Shown here: positions 35,181-46,591 of the stretch, in pieces | Numbering within the stretch: position 1 is the stretch's first letter | Layout of the letters: each line of letters begins with the position of its first letter | Origin: Diplolepis rosae | Taxonomy: Eukaryota > Arthropoda > Insecta > Hymenoptera > Diplolepididae | Length of the DNA stretch: 64,000 bases | NCBI GenBank assembly: GCA_030998225.1 | Contig: JAPYXD010000714.1 | Location: forward strand, 1,488,001-1,552,000 | Direction: 5' to 3' | Notes under the pieces: generated by a model | Told to the model about the DNA's origin: nothing | Database searches by the model: none | The model's input: only the letters and a program-made list of their open reading frames with translations | Made by a program: the position numbers and the translations under genes

Positions 35181-35533
35181 CTTAGAAATTTTCACCGTAA
35201 CTTTACGAAACTTATAGTTAACGTTTTATACAGTTACAATTTTGTAAAATTGAGATGAAATTACGAACAATTCAGTTACTTTTTGGTAAATTTGAGAAAA
35301 TTTTTTTTAATTATCAGTTACAAAGTGATAAATATTCTGATAATTGCATTTGAAAATTCTGAAACTTGTAACAGGAATAATTTTACGTTTTGGGTAACTG
35401 GAGTTTTATGCATTTACATGTAACTGATAATTTTGTTACAATTTTGTAATCTTAAGATGAATCTTATCAAAATCCTGTTACAGTTTCATAATTTTAAGAT
35501 GAATTTTATGAAAATTCAGTTAAGTTCCACAAT
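35181..35533. other. AT-rich repeat-like stretch, no gene
   Basis: Short words such as GTAACTGATAATTT, ACAGTT(T/A)CA and AAGATGAATTTTATGAAAAT recur several times, suggesting a decayed tandem or inverted repeat. It joins directly to the truncated Copia LTR. Confidence 0.4.
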
Positions 35534-35881
35534 AAACTATGTATTTCTGTTTCTGCTATGAATTTTATGATTACGAGATGTTGAGATTACCCTGCACTTA
35601 GTAATAAGCTTAACTCTCTCTTTTCCGCTGCATTTTAGAAAAAAAGGGAAACCTTTTACAGCTTTCTAAAACTGACCGTAGGGAGTGATCTACCTGAATT
35701 TACTATGATGAATCGTACTTGCAGTGCGAGTCAGTCGACAACTATATTATCTCGAGTGCAGTTCAGGAGCAGAGCCTTGTAACTCCAGAACTGGCATTTT
35801 TTTGTTATGAAATAAATACATATATTCTTTGGAAGCAAACTTTGTGCTTATTTAGTTTCATCAATAAGTAAATTTTCAACA
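35534..35881 (+). mobile_element. Copia 5' LTR, truncated at its 5' side
   Basis: About 348 bases match the 3' LTR. The first ~60 bases of the complete LTR (which begins TGTTGAATATTTGAAATAAT) are missing and replaced by unrelated AT-rich DNA. It ends TTCAACA. Confidence 0.85.
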
Positions 35882-35899
35882 GGTTATGGGCCCAGTACG
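35882..35899 (+). promoter_or_regulatory. Copia primer-binding site
   Basis: GGTTATGGGCCCAGTACG follows the LTR directly. Copia elements prime from an internal fragment of initiator Met tRNA, and this sequence closely matches that type of site. Confidence 0.75.
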
Positions 35900-36055
35900 C
35901 TTCCACTGCGCCAGTGTATTTATTTTGTCTTGATTAAGCAGAAAAAGACTAAGTTAATAACAAAAATTTCAAGTGAGTGCTGTGTCTGAATAAGTACTGT
36001 GTGTCATCGTGCATCGATTTTCTTGTGTCCAGTGTAAAAGCGATTTCCCTGTATC

Positions 36056-36835
36056 ATGACTGATAAGGAATTTCAATTCGTTAAGCTTAACGAAAATAAT
36101 TATACAATGTGAAAATTCGGTGTGAGCATAGCTCTGGGATCCGCTGATCTCATAGGTTACGTTGACGGCACAGAAGTAGAGCCAGACAAAGCAAAAGAGC
36201 TCAACAACTGGAAGAAGTGGAAAAGTGACTCCTTGAAAGCAATGAGTATAATTGTCAGCTCCGTGGAGATGCGCCTCCACACGTACCTCATTAATTGCTC
36301 AACCCCAAAAGAAACTTGGGAAAAGCTGCGGCAACGATTTGGTGAGGTTAGCGAAGATGCAAAGCAAAGTACCTAGCAGAAATTCTACGATTTTCGCATA
36401 ATCGACGGCAAAAGCATCGCGCAGCAGCTTGAAGATTTCCAGTGCATCTGCAAACAGCTCGCAGATTCAGGTGACAAGCCATCTGACACAGCAGTACAAT
36501 CAAAAATATTGTGCAGTTTACCAGTAAGATTTTCACCTTTTCGCATGGCGTGGGAATGCACTCCTGAAGCTGGGAGAAAATTAGATAAGCTGATCGGCCG
36601 ACTGATCCGTGAAGACATGCGCCTTTGCGAAACAGAGGAAAGTGCGTCGTCCCTTGCTCTTCAAACGCAAGCTTTAAGTTTGAAGAAAAACAATAACCAG
36701 CCAGGCAAGTTTACAAAGTTTGACCACAAGAAAAGGATCGAAAATTTAAAGAAGAAAACAAAGTGTGCAGCCTGCAAGGAAAAGGGCCATTGGGCGCGCG
36801 AGTGTCCGAGTAAAAGCCTACATATAGGCGTGATT
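36056..36835 (+). pseudogene. Copia gag, decayed
   Basis: Starts MTDKEFQFVKLNENNY. The next conserved Trp codon is a stop (36110-36112), and the frame reopens with KFGVSIALG. It continues through the gag core (NNWKKWKSDSLKAMSIIVSS, WEKLRQRFGE) to a second stop near 36374. It then runs to the zinc knuckle CAACKEKGHWAREC (C-x2-C-x4-H-x4-C). Stops are mostly single changes in an otherwise readable frame. Confidence 0.8.
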
Positions 36836-39800
36836 TTTTTTACAACAGTCAACACTCTAGATGAAACTCGGTACGTGAAAATTGCCGACGATAAAGTCCT
36901 GCCGGCAGCAGGAAAAGGAACAATCGTGAGTCGTGAAAAAGTGCTCGGAAAAACAATCATTAGACAACTAGTAAATGTGCTATTCGTGGTAGAGCTGAGT
37001 AGAAATTTGTTTTTGATTGGCACGATCAACGATAAAAAGTTTTCGCTTCACTCATACCAAACTTACTGTGAAGTACGAGATAAAAATGGACAGGTGTCAT
37101 CCCGTGGAGTGAGACATGGCAAACTTTTTAAGATGCTTTTTGAAATCGAAATACCTGTGATGTGCAACGTTATGGAAGATCAAAAAAATGTGCTTAAGCT
37201 GTGGCATGAGAGACTGGGACACGTTAATCTTCGAGTAGTGACAAATACGAGCAAAGCATTAGCCGGTTGTGATTTTAATGTGGAAAAATAGAGTGACTTT
37301 TTTGTGAATCTTGTGTAATGGGTAAGCAAATTCGTAAGCCTCATCCATCTGCAAATATCGCGAGCAACTTTAAGCCTGGAGATAAGATACACACAGATGT
37401 GTGTGGACCAATAAATATTGAATCTCCAAAAGGTTCGCGTTATTTTTTACTCCTTAAAGATGAGTGCGCAAGTTTTAGAAAAATTTACTTTTTAAGGCAC
37501 AAATCTGAAGTATTTGACAGATTGAAAGACTATGAAAACTTTGTGAAAACTCAGTCAGGAAATAAAATTAAAGTGATACGATCTGATAACGGCCATGAGT
37601 ACATCTCTGAACAATTTTGTAAGCATACGATTGACAGAGGTATCATCCACGAATTTTCATCACCTTATATCCACGAGCAGAATGGCTGCGCCGAGCGAGA
37701 AATGCGGACTATTGTGGAAAGTGCAAGGACAATGCTCATTAACAACAAAATTAATGATCAACTTTGGCCTGAGGCTGTTAATACAGCTTGTTATCTGTTG
37801 AACAGAGTTTTAATGAAAAATGAAGAAGAAAAAACTCCATTCGAACGTTTTTTTTTAATCGCAGGCCAGAAATCAAACACTTGCGGGTGTTCGGCATAAA
37901 TGCTTACTTAAACATCCCCAAAGAGAAGCGCCGGAAGCTCGATCTGAAAAGCAAAAAGCTCATCTTTGTAGGCTACGAAGGTGAATCAAGGAACTACAGA
38001 CGTTGGGATAAGTAAACGCGCAAAATCTATGTAAGTAGCGATGTAGACTTTAATGAAAGAAATCTAGAGCAAAATAAAGCGCACGTTTATCGATGCAAGC
38101 TTGACTTTGGCTAAAAAGAAGACAGCGAAGTTCGCGCCGACGAGATTGTTGTTCATCCTCAACAAGCCGTTGATGATGCAATTCCTAATCAACAAGCTGT
38201 TGATGAAGAGAGGGAGAACGAGCAACAACAAATCGCCGAAAATCAGCAAGTTGATGGAAGACGTCAATAGTGTAACAGGCAGAAACTCAACCCTATAGAG
38301 CGCTATGGAGTGCCTGTAGCATGTCTCGCAGATGCTATGCCGATAACGTACAGTGAGGCCATTGCCAGCCCTGATGCAGTGAAGTGGCAAGAAGCTATTG
38401 AAGAGGAGATGCAAGCTTTGCGTGAAAATAACACTTGGACTGCCGTACCTTTGACGAAAGGAAAACGCACAATTGTTAGTAAGTGGGTATTTGCGATTAA
38501 GAAGAATTCGCGAGATGAAAGTGTCCGATATAAAGCGTGACTCGTAGCAAAAGGTTTTTCTCAGCGAGAAGGCATAGATTTTTTTTTAAACTTTGCACCT
38601 GTTGTACGCTACGAGTCCATAAGGATTCTTTTATCAATTGCTGCAAAGGAGGATTTAGAAATCACGAAGTTCGACGTAAAGACAGCGTTTCTTTATGGAG
38701 AACTTGAAGAAGAAATATATCTACAGCCACCCGACGGATACATCGAGAAGAACGAGAACACCGCGTTCAAGCTGCAGCGGAGCCTTTATGGGCTCAAGCA
38801 ATCGTCAAGATGTTGGAACGAGAAATTTGGGGCATTTTTGCGCAAATTTCACTTTAAAAACATCGAAATTGATAAGAGCGTGTTTGTGGGTATAGTGGAA
38901 AAATATAAAGTTTTCTTAGCGCTGTATGTGAATGACGGTTTAGTGATATGTAAAAACTAAGATACAATTGATCGTGTGTTGTTTTATTTAAAAACAAATT
39001 TTCAAATAACTGTTGATGAAGCGAATGAATTTGTTGGAATGGAAATAAAGCGTGATCGTGCAAAACGTACAATAAAAATAAGCCAACCAAATTATGTAAC
39101 AAAAATTATCGAAAAATTTGGTATGAGTGACGCGTATGCTGTAAGTGTTTCTGCGGAACCCGGAATTTGTTTAAATAAAAATGTGAAGGTATGCGAGAAG
39201 AGTGAGAGTATACCGTATCGCGAAGCAGTCGGATCACTCCTTTTTGCTGCTAGAGTGTGTCGACCGGACATTTAATACGCCGTGAATTACGCGAGCCAAT
39301 TTTTGAATTGTTATGGTAAAGAACACTGGCAAGCGGTTAAACGTATAATTAAATATTTGATCAATACGCGCAACTTCGGTATAACTTTTGGAAACAGGGG
39401 GAGCAATAACAACCTATGTGGTTATACTGACGCGGATTATGCCGGATGCGTAGATACGCGTAAATCACGAAGTGGGTTTATTTTTATGTGTAATGGCAGA
39501 CCTATATGCTGGTATAGTCAGCGACAAAATATTGTAGCGTTGTCAACAGCAGAAGCTGAGTACATAGCCTTCACTCACGGGACAAAAGAAGCAATTTGGC
39601 TGCGCGAAATGATTAGTGAAATTGAAATTCTGATCGCAAGTGTTCCGATGCTTGTGGACAATCAATCTGCAATAAAATTAGCAAGTAATACTGAATTTCA
39701 TAAGCGCTTAAAGCATATTGATGTACGTTTCCATTTTGTAAGCGACGTAATTAGCGATAAAAAAATTGAAATTCACTATGTACCATATAAGCAGTAGTTA

Positions 39801-39884
39801 GCTAATATTTTTACAAAGCCCCTTCCAGCACAACAATTTTGTTTTTTGCGTGAACGTATAAATATGTCAGACGATTCAAAATAA
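36836..39884 (+). pseudogene. Copia pol: protease remnant, integrase, reverse transcriptase, RNase H
   Basis: Order is protease-integrase-RT-RNase H, as in Copia (Pseudoviridae-type). The protease Asp-Ser-Gly box is deleted just after the zinc knuckle. The integrase keeps the zinc His (LWHERLGHVN) and CESC, and its catalytic triad (HTDVCG, IRSDNGHEY, NGCAERE). A stop and frameshift lie near 37289-37310, and another frameshift at the T-run near 37850. RT motifs include KWVFAIKK, ITKFDVKTAFLYGELEEEIY, SLYGLKQS and LYVNDGLVI, where the usual YVDD reads YVND. RNase H has YTDADYAGC, STAEAEY and VDNQSA. Further stops occur at 38541, about 38958, 39273 and about 39798. Not functional. Ends in SDDSK and a stop at 39882-39884, just before the 3' LTR. 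Confidence 0.85.
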
Positions 39885-40011
39885 CTGGGAGTGTTGAATA
39901 TTTGAAATAATCTCAATGTATATTTTGACCGTCGAAGCACGTTCAAACTGTGTATCTATGTTTCTGCTGTGAATTTTATGATTACCAAATGTTGAGATTA
40001 CCCTGCACTTA

Positions 40012-40950
40012 CTAGGTTGTTCAAAAAGTTTTGAAAGCGGAAATGAAAATACGTTTTTTTTTTGGTGAAAATTCGGTCCAATTGATTCGAAAGGTTACAA
40101 TAATATTCAGAATTTATTGTTTTGCCAGTTTGGAGATAATCCACCAACAAAATCCCTTTTGCATCCCAAAAAAATGATGCTAACACCTTCTTCGCCGATT
40201 TCTGGACACGAACTCGCTTCGGTGCCGATGTGCCTGGTTCACACCACTCCTTAGCCTCTTGTTTTGATTCAGGATCATGATGGAAGACCCAAATATTATC
40301 CATAGTGATGAATCGACGCAAAAAATCCTTTTTATCCTTTCGAAAACGCTCCAAATGTTGCTCAGAAAGTCGCATTCGAACGTGTTTTTGTTCCATTGTG
40401 AGCAAATGCGGCACCCATTGTGCACAGAGCTTTCTAAAACCCAAAATTTCACGTAAAATATAACTCACACTGCCTAATGAGATGTCTAGGGCCTCTGCTA
40501 AATCTCTCTCGGTCAATCGACGATCTTCCAAAACCATATCCTGTACTTTTGCTATGAATGCTGGTGTTGATTCACTTTTTGGACGTCCTGAGCGTGGATC
40601 GTCTTCAACGCTTTTCCGACCACGTCTAAACTCTAAAACCCATCGATGCACAGTTGGAAATGAAGGAGCAGCTTCCTTTAACACTTTCACCATTTTTGTA
40701 TGAATTTCCGTTGCTGATAAACCTTCCAAAACAAAGAATTTTATCACTGCATGATATTCGGTTTTTTCCATTGTACAAAAATACACTGACACGTCAACTT
40801 CAAATGGCTTGTAAACAAACAATGGATTGACAGAGTGGAATTACACTTTGGGTATGTTCATATGAAAGATGAAATCTTAAAATGGCGTAGAAATTTTGGT
40901 TCTTCTACTGCTCTATAGATGTCGCTTTCAAAACTTTTTGAACAACCGAG
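40012..40950 (-). mobile_element. 939-bp mariner inserted in the Copia 3' LTR
   Basis: 28-bp terminal inverted repeats (C(T/T)(A/C)GGTTGTTCAAAAAGTTT...) differ at one position between ends. They are flanked by TA at 40010-40011 and 40951-40952, an intact target duplication. A full mariner is about 1.3 kb, so ~350 bp are missing internally. Confidence 0.9.
40030..40771 (-). pseudogene. mariner transposase, C-terminal third deleted
   Basis: The start is taken at 40771 (MEKTEYHAVIKFF); an in-frame extension to 40822 runs toward the terminal repeat. The N-terminal HTH domain contains VHRWVLEFRRGRKSVEDDPR and GRPKS, and a second HTH is ERDLAEALDISLGSVSYILR. Two catalytic aspartates are visible: TMDNIWVFHHDPESKQ (normally TGDE) and FFWDAKGILLVDYL. 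The third (HxDNAxxH region) has been lost in a deletion that joins the ORF to the terminal repeat. After about residue 230 the frame reads through the inverted repeat to a stop at 39998. This makes it a D,D34D-type mariner that cannot move itself. Confidence 0.85.
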
Positions 40951-41233
40951 TAGTAATAAGCTTAACTCTCTCTTTTCCGCTGCATTTTAGAAAAAAAGGG
41001 AAACCTTTTGCAGCTTTCTAAAACTGACCGTAGGGAGTGATCTACCTGAATTTACTATGATGAATCGTACTTGCAGTGCGAGTCAGTCGACAACTATATT
41101 ATCTCGCGTGCAGTTCAGGAGCAGAGCCTTGTAACTCCAGAACTGGCATTTTTTTGTTATGAAATAAATACATATATTCTTTGGAAGCAAACTTTGTGCT
41201 TATTTAGTTTCATCAATAAGTAAATGTTCAACA

Positions 41234-42159
41234 ATAGGAAAAGTTCCAGAAAAGTCAGTTTAGTTTTTGCAATATTGAGATACTTTTACTTAAAAACATC
41301 ATAAATATCCTAAAATTTTACGTTACCTTTGTAACATAAAAATTTCCGAGGGGCTGTTCACTCTCATCTAAATGATTTTTAAGTTACTCGAATCTATTAC
41401 GAGTTACGCAATTCTTTCCAAGAATCTTTAAAAAATAACAAAAATGTGCAAGAGTCTATAAATATCGTCGAGTCCGATTTGAGTAAGATGCGGAATTCGT
41501 AATACTAGAATATCGCGAAATATCTTCAAGAAATGATTAAGTCGCTACTCAATACCACTCAAGTCCTTATTCGAGTCTTGACGAATCGCATGGATCCCGA
41601 AAAATCGCAGGTCAACAGCACGTACTGGCGAGTCGGTAGCGATGTGTACCTATTTACGTGTGCGCGATATCTATGGTTTCTTTATTACCGGTTTCTACTC
41701 TTGTTGTGCTACTGTGTGTAGGATTGATAATAAATATTTTAATGTTTATAACTTTTTGATTAATTCCTCCAATGTTTACTAATTAATGATCAAAAATTGG
41801 AATAATGTAGCGTGAGTCTATTAACTTCTTTGCAAATGAGTAGATTTAACAATAAAATTAATTTGATTTCTTACGAATTAAATGTTTTTTTTATGATTGC
41901 AATAATTTTTTTCATTAATAAAAATCAAGTATTCAATCGATATTGTGAAAAAAATTATGCAAAGCCAAAAGTGCGAAAAATAAACTTATCATAAAATCGC
42001 CATGAAGTTATTTTCTGTTAAATTTCCCAAATTTCACCCCACCATAAGATTATAATCCAAGCAGATTTAAAATCTTTTCATTTTCAGTCAATTATTTCGA
42101 TTTTGGTTGTTACTCAATACATTTGTAATTTATGTACATTTCATACGATGTTGTTGTTA
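41234..42159. other. No gene seen
   Basis: AT-rich. Short frames at 41533-41721 and 41812-41994 have no recognisable motif. Some words near 41310-41345 (TTTTACGTTACCTTTGTAAC) resemble the repeat at 35181-35533 in inverted sense, so both may be arms of an element that the Copia interrupted. Confidence 0.4.
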
Positions 42160-42362
42160 ATAATTGGCTTTAGGGTCCAGAAATAATAACTTAGAAAGTT
42201 ACATAATTTCAAACGTTTTGACTCTGATCGGAGTCCTCATCAGTGATTTTCATTTCTAAAATATCAAAACAATAATTAAAATATTGCACATATCAGCCCT
42301 ACTTTGGATATAAAAAATCATTTGGAGTTAAAAATTGAAATGTAGCGCATAAACTTGTAATA
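42160..42362 (+). mobile_element. Penelope-arm fragment with hammerhead-like motif (copy 4)
   Basis: AATTGGCTTTAGGGTCCAGA, then the motif at 42215-42243 (CTGATGAG, GACTC/GAGTC, with the following G of GAAAC changed to C). The arm continues to ACTTTGGATATAAAA. It is interrupted by the small element at 42363-42732. Confidence 0.6.
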
Positions 42363-42732
42363 AACGGATAAAATAAGTACTAGGAAATTTACTTGACAGT
42401 CCTCGACTTTTGGACAGGACAAATTTTTCCGAAGATCCTATATACTTTTTATGAAGAATCTTAGAACTTCATCGAAAAAAAGAAAGAATGTCCTAGACTA
42501 ATTTAAGCGCAGTTAAATAATGAAATTCTTTCAAATTTTATTGTTAGATAATTTTTGAAAAAAGTATAGAAAGGCAAATATTTCTTCTAAAAAGTGCTTC
42601 AGGTTTTAAAAGATTTTGGATAGAATTGATTATAAAGAGATGAATACCTGCTATGCAATTTAGTAACTTTTGAACGTATCTGAAAGTCGAGCACTCTGTC
42701 ATGTAGATTTCCCAGTACTTATTTTTCCGTGT
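42363..42732. mobile_element. Small inverted-repeat element (AAATAAGTACT ends)
   Basis: AAAATAAGTACTAGGAAATT on the left and the complement of TTTCCCAGTACTTATTTTTC on the right are inverted. The surrounding ATAAACGGATAAAATA word appears on both sides, consistent with insertion into the Penelope arm. The inside carries CTCGACTTTTGGACAGGAC, as in the repeat at 29925. Confidence 0.5.
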
Positions 42733-43185
42733 ATAAACGGATAAAATATATATGAATTGATCATAAGAACGCCAGTGTCCAAATATTAATGTTATGGAAA
42801 AAGCATGTGTTCTGACAATTGAATATCGACTAAAATTTTGTTTTATTCTTTATTTATGAAATTTAATAACACTCGTAACATTCTTATATATAATTATGTC
42901 TTTGGTTTTAAAAAAATGTTGACTTCTAATTTCTTTTAATTGATATGATTTAAAATCGAACTTAAAAAATACCAAACAATTATTAGTATTTATAATAATA
43001 TTATGATATGTATTGAGAGTACAAATTAGTTCGATTCGTTTTCAAAAGATTGCTTTGACTGTTATGAATGTTTCATAGTGACAGCTGATTTCAGTGGATT
43101 CAGAGAGGTCAGACATCTGTCAATAAAATTCAGTTTATATCGATTTGAGTTTCATAAAAAAACCTTGTTTTTTACTGTGCTAAAT

Positions 43186-43890
43186 ATGTCGAATTTTTTG
43201 TTAACTAAGCAGCATTCGCGGGAGGTTTTAGTTTTCTACTTTCATTGGAAGAAAAGTGCAGCTGAAGCGCATCGAATGCTTGTGGAAGTTTATAGTGACA
43301 ATGCTCCAACTGATAAATCATTTAGGAAATAGTTTCAACGTTTCAAGAATGGTTATTTTAGCGTTAAAGACAAGCCTCGCTATGGACAGCCAAAAAAATT
43401 CAAAAGACAAAGAATAGGAGGCATTACTTGATGAAGATCCGACTCAAATAGAAGAAGAGATTGCAGATACATTGGGAGTGACTCAGCAAGCAGTTTCCGT
43501 ACGACTGAAATCCATGGGAATGATTCAAAAGCAAGGCAATTGGATTCCGTACGAGTTGAAGTCGAGAAACGACGATTTTGCAGCATGTCAACGGTCGGCC
43601 CAATGTTGCATAATCTGTAAAAACCTATTTGAAAACGCTGAAATAGGAGGTCTTACCCCACCCGCCGTACTCTCCAGACGTTAGTTCTTCTGACTACCAT
43701 TTGTTTCGATCGATGGCACACGGCTTGGCTCATCAGCATATCCGCTGTTATGAAGATTTGAAAAACTGGATCGATTCGTGGATCGCCTCAGAAGACGCAT
43801 CTTTTTATCCAGATGAAATTCGAAAAATTAATGAATTAAAGAGAGCCGTAACTGCCCATTACAGCGTTTTCCCAAATTCCAGCGTCTTAA
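43186..43890 (+). pseudogene. mariner transposase remnant, catalytic core deleted
   Basis: Begins MSNFLLTKQHSREVLVFYFH, followed by the HTH region KSAAEAHRMLVEVYSDNAP. After a stop replacing a Trp (near 43330), frames shift through QPKKFK and GVTQQAVSVRLKSMGMIQKQ to IPYELKSR. The catalytic block with the first two aspartates is missing. Sequence resumes near 43610 as VLPHPPYSPDV (third Asp), then DYHLFRSMAHGLAHQHIRCY and WIDSWIASEDASFYPDEIRK. The pieces match the SETMAR/cecropia-like mariner layout. Several stops and two frame changes. Terminal repeats not found. Confidence 0.8.
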
Positions 43891-44237
43891 TCAAAACCAT
43901 TAACTGCATTTTAGATAATTATTGGACATTTTTTAACAATTTCTGTTTACAAAAATGGAAAAATTATATGCAAAGTAGCCATGAACAAAAAAAAAACTGC
44001 AGAAAATGAATTAGAATATGCGATACACGCGAGTAAAGATTCAAACAGTTTTCATCGATTTTCTCGGCTTCGTTCATGTTTAAGTTAATGGTGTTCTTTT
44101 AAATCGCGGCAGTATATGTCTAAATATCGCTCACTTTTCGCTGAGACTAAAGGTTTGAACCGACCTTATATACTAGCTGGAAAAATGTATCACCGTTTGT
44201 AATAAATTCATAGTGGTGGGTAAAAGAATTATATAGG

Positions 44238-44486
44238 TGCACTCTAAAAACAAGTGTGTAGTGAAATGTGTTCTTTTTACACACTGCACACGTTGTAAAG
44301 TGTGTAATTGAGCGAAGTGTGTACTTACTAAACATTGTCAACTCAATTTTGCGGGTACAAAACGTTAAAGTGTTTGAAAATTAAACGTTACGTTTGTAAT
44401 GTGTATTGAAAATACACATTTCAAATGCCTAAAAAATTACTATCATGATTTACGTGTAGAAGTAACACATTTGTTTTTAGAGTGCA
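44238..44486. mobile_element. 249-bp MITE with TGCACTCTAAAAACAA ends
   Basis: TGCACTCTAAAAACAAGTGT on the left and the complement of ACACATTTGTTTTTAGAGTG on the right are inverted for over 20 bases. GTGTG/CACAC words fill the interior. The ends resemble those at 4191-4799 (CACACTaAAAA). Confidence 0.75.
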
Positions 44487-44706
44487 GAGTCTCTCAAAGA
44501 GAGTGTTTTTTTTTCAAATCACTACTACAAAGTTTCCCCACAGGAGCCAATTCTAGGCCTATATCGGTGGCCGTCTCTGGGCTGATAGTCACAGCTAAGT
44601 GGAGTCTTTAGTTAACATTACGGTAACGGACCGGTAAAGACAACTAATAATTATATGAACATAGCGTTAGGGCAATAATGGCAGCAAATACTTGGACAAT
44701 ATTGGT

Positions 44707-44880
44707 AGCCAAGTGAAGCCAAGTGAAGCCAAGTGAAAATTTACAACCGGCGCAGCATCGCGGCAGCACTGCCGGCGGACTTCCAGCGCTGACATGATGC
44801 TGGCAGAACTCCGAAAGGTAACACCGACTTAGGGCTGACTACGAGTGCTGCGCTAGCGCTGGCCTTCAGTGCTCAGGGAT
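44707..44880 (+). repeat. Triplicated 10-mer and GC-rich island
   Basis: AGCCAAGTGA occurs three times in tandem (44707-44736). The next ~140 bases are unusually GC-rich and contain recurring GC(A/C)GCxxTGCCGG / GCGCTG words. No open frame of note. Confidence 0.55.
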
Positions 44881-46474
44881 GTTTTTCGATCAGCGAAATT
44901 TTATTTACCATCACACCAATTCGGTCTCACAAACGAATTTGTTGAATGCAATTGATTTTTTCAAAGTACTGCTCATAGTATTATTAACATGTTTGTCAAT
45001 ATATGTAACATTTAGATAGAATTTTTGGATTCGTTTATTGGAAGGAATAACTTAAAAACCCGAAAATCGATTTTTGCAGCCTTAGATCCATTTTCTTGTG
45101 ACAGGTCATATATTATTTTATAAGCTAAAAGAGAAAAATCAGATCTAATAGAAGAAAACGCAGGTGGCAGAAATCGAACCCAAGTTTCCGAATCAGAAAT
45201 TAAGCATCTCTCCATTCTCCTAAACTGGATAGAAAAAATATCATTTACACAATATCCTATATTACCAAAACCAATACTTCATATAATAACATAATTATTG
45301 GCTACATATTGAGGATTGCGAAATACGACTTAGGAATCAGTTTTGGGAATCTCTACAGGCCAAGAAATTGAATCATCTAACTTTTGGAAGAATGAATGAT
45401 TGAAAACGAAAAGTGTGATGCTTCAGTCAAAATATAATGAGACGTTACGTACATTTTTTCATGTAGTTCTAAACTTATTTTTAATAATTACTAAAGAAAA
45501 TTAGTAACCATTTGAAACTTTTATTTTCAGCTTCAGAATTCTTATCGAAAGTTCGAAACAATTTAGTAAAATCCATAAACAGATTACATCGAAATATCAT
45601 AAGAAATAGGTATTGTACGAAAAAAATATCCTGGATAAAAACTTTTTATTTTCGAGAGGAAAAAGTGATTCCGTAAAATTTTACCCTATATTTGGGGGGT
45701 GTGAAGTAAAAAAAAAGTTTTAAATCAAATTTGACATACAAAATTTTTTTTTAATAGAACTTACGTATTTTTTAATTGAGAATCCGAATCTGTAATGAAC
45801 AATAGAGAATAGGATTGTAAAATTTCATGAAACTTTGGTTATCTCGTGAACCATTTCAAAGTTTCAAATAAGCAGCGGGAAAGTTCAAACTGAGTGAAAT
45901 TAAAATATATTATATAATTTGGCATCCACCTGTCTAACCTGACCTGAAATCTGCTCATGCGCAAATAAATCCCCCCCCCCAAACCTTTCAGGAACCAATG
46001 AAACTGTAAACGTGAATATTTGAAAAGTTTCACGTGAAAGTTTCAATGTTTCAATGATTCAATGATTCGCTTTTCCCCTCTGAAATAAAAAGTTTTTGTT
46101 GCAGACATTTTTATCGTACGATGCGTATTTCTTGAGATATTTCAATGTCTCTAGATGAAAAACTTACCCTGTATATTATTTAACGTACTGAGAATTCAAA
46201 AAATAAGTAAATTCAAGAAATTAGAATTTTTAAAAATTCGAATTTATAAATTTCAATGAAATTTGTTGACAATTTGTTCTCCATATATAATTTATGTTTA
46301 CGAATGTAAAAAATATTTATTATGTATCATCATTATTATATTTATATAATTATTTTAAGATTTCAAGGATTTTCAGAACTCTGAATGTCCTAATGAAGTA
46401 AATTCAAGTTAAATATGCGACTTCGAGTTCGCATCCCTCGTTTACACTCTCTTTCGCTCAATTAACTATTTCAG
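44881..46474. other. No gene seen; possible tRNA-like fragment and poly-C
   Basis: 45150-45215 (minus) carries a B-box-like GGTTCGATTTC and TTTC/GAAA anticodon-like arms, but I cannot fold a convincing tRNA. A run of about 11 C lies near 45970. The rest is AT-rich. Confidence 0.35.
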
Positions 46475-46591
46475 AGAAAAACCTAGCCGCTCAAATTCTG
46501 CGCGACAGCCTGTGAAACCCACAGCTCATGTTCACCTTAAGGAACAAGTCGAGAAAAAGAAAGATGAAATAGAGGCGAGAAGGAGAACAAG
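46475..46591 (+). CDS. Candidate internal host exon, charged/coiled-coil type
   Basis: 117 bases (39 codons) lie between an acceptor (AACTATTTCAG|A) and a donor (ACAAG|GTTTTG), with both introns in phase 2. The encoded segment runs from EKPSRSNSARQPVKPTAHVH to EQVEKKKDEIEARRRTR, a basic Ser-rich part followed by a strongly charged helix-like part. Composition is GC-richer than the flanks. The open frame continues into the intron to 46934 but becomes hydrophobic and unlike a protein domain there. I do not recognise the gene. The exon at 14309-14707 is also phase 2-2 but on the other strand. Confidence 0.45.

Larger units (their letters stand above)
39892..41233 (+). mobile_element. Copia 3' LTR, interrupted by a mariner
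   Basis: Begins TGTTGAATATTTGAAATAAT right after the purine-rich AACTGGGAG and ends TTCAACA at 41233. Removing the mariner (40012-40950) and one TA leaves a ~401-bp LTR that aligns with the 5' LTR. Confidence 0.9.

Noticed and set aside
36122..39797. Counting each open block of Copia as a separate gene.
   Set aside because: Gag, integrase, RT and RNase H blocks are collinear pieces of one broken polyprotein between two LTRs.
45150..45215. tRNA-like fold with a B-box-like GGTTCGATTTC.
   Set aside because: No convincing acceptor or D-arm pairing.
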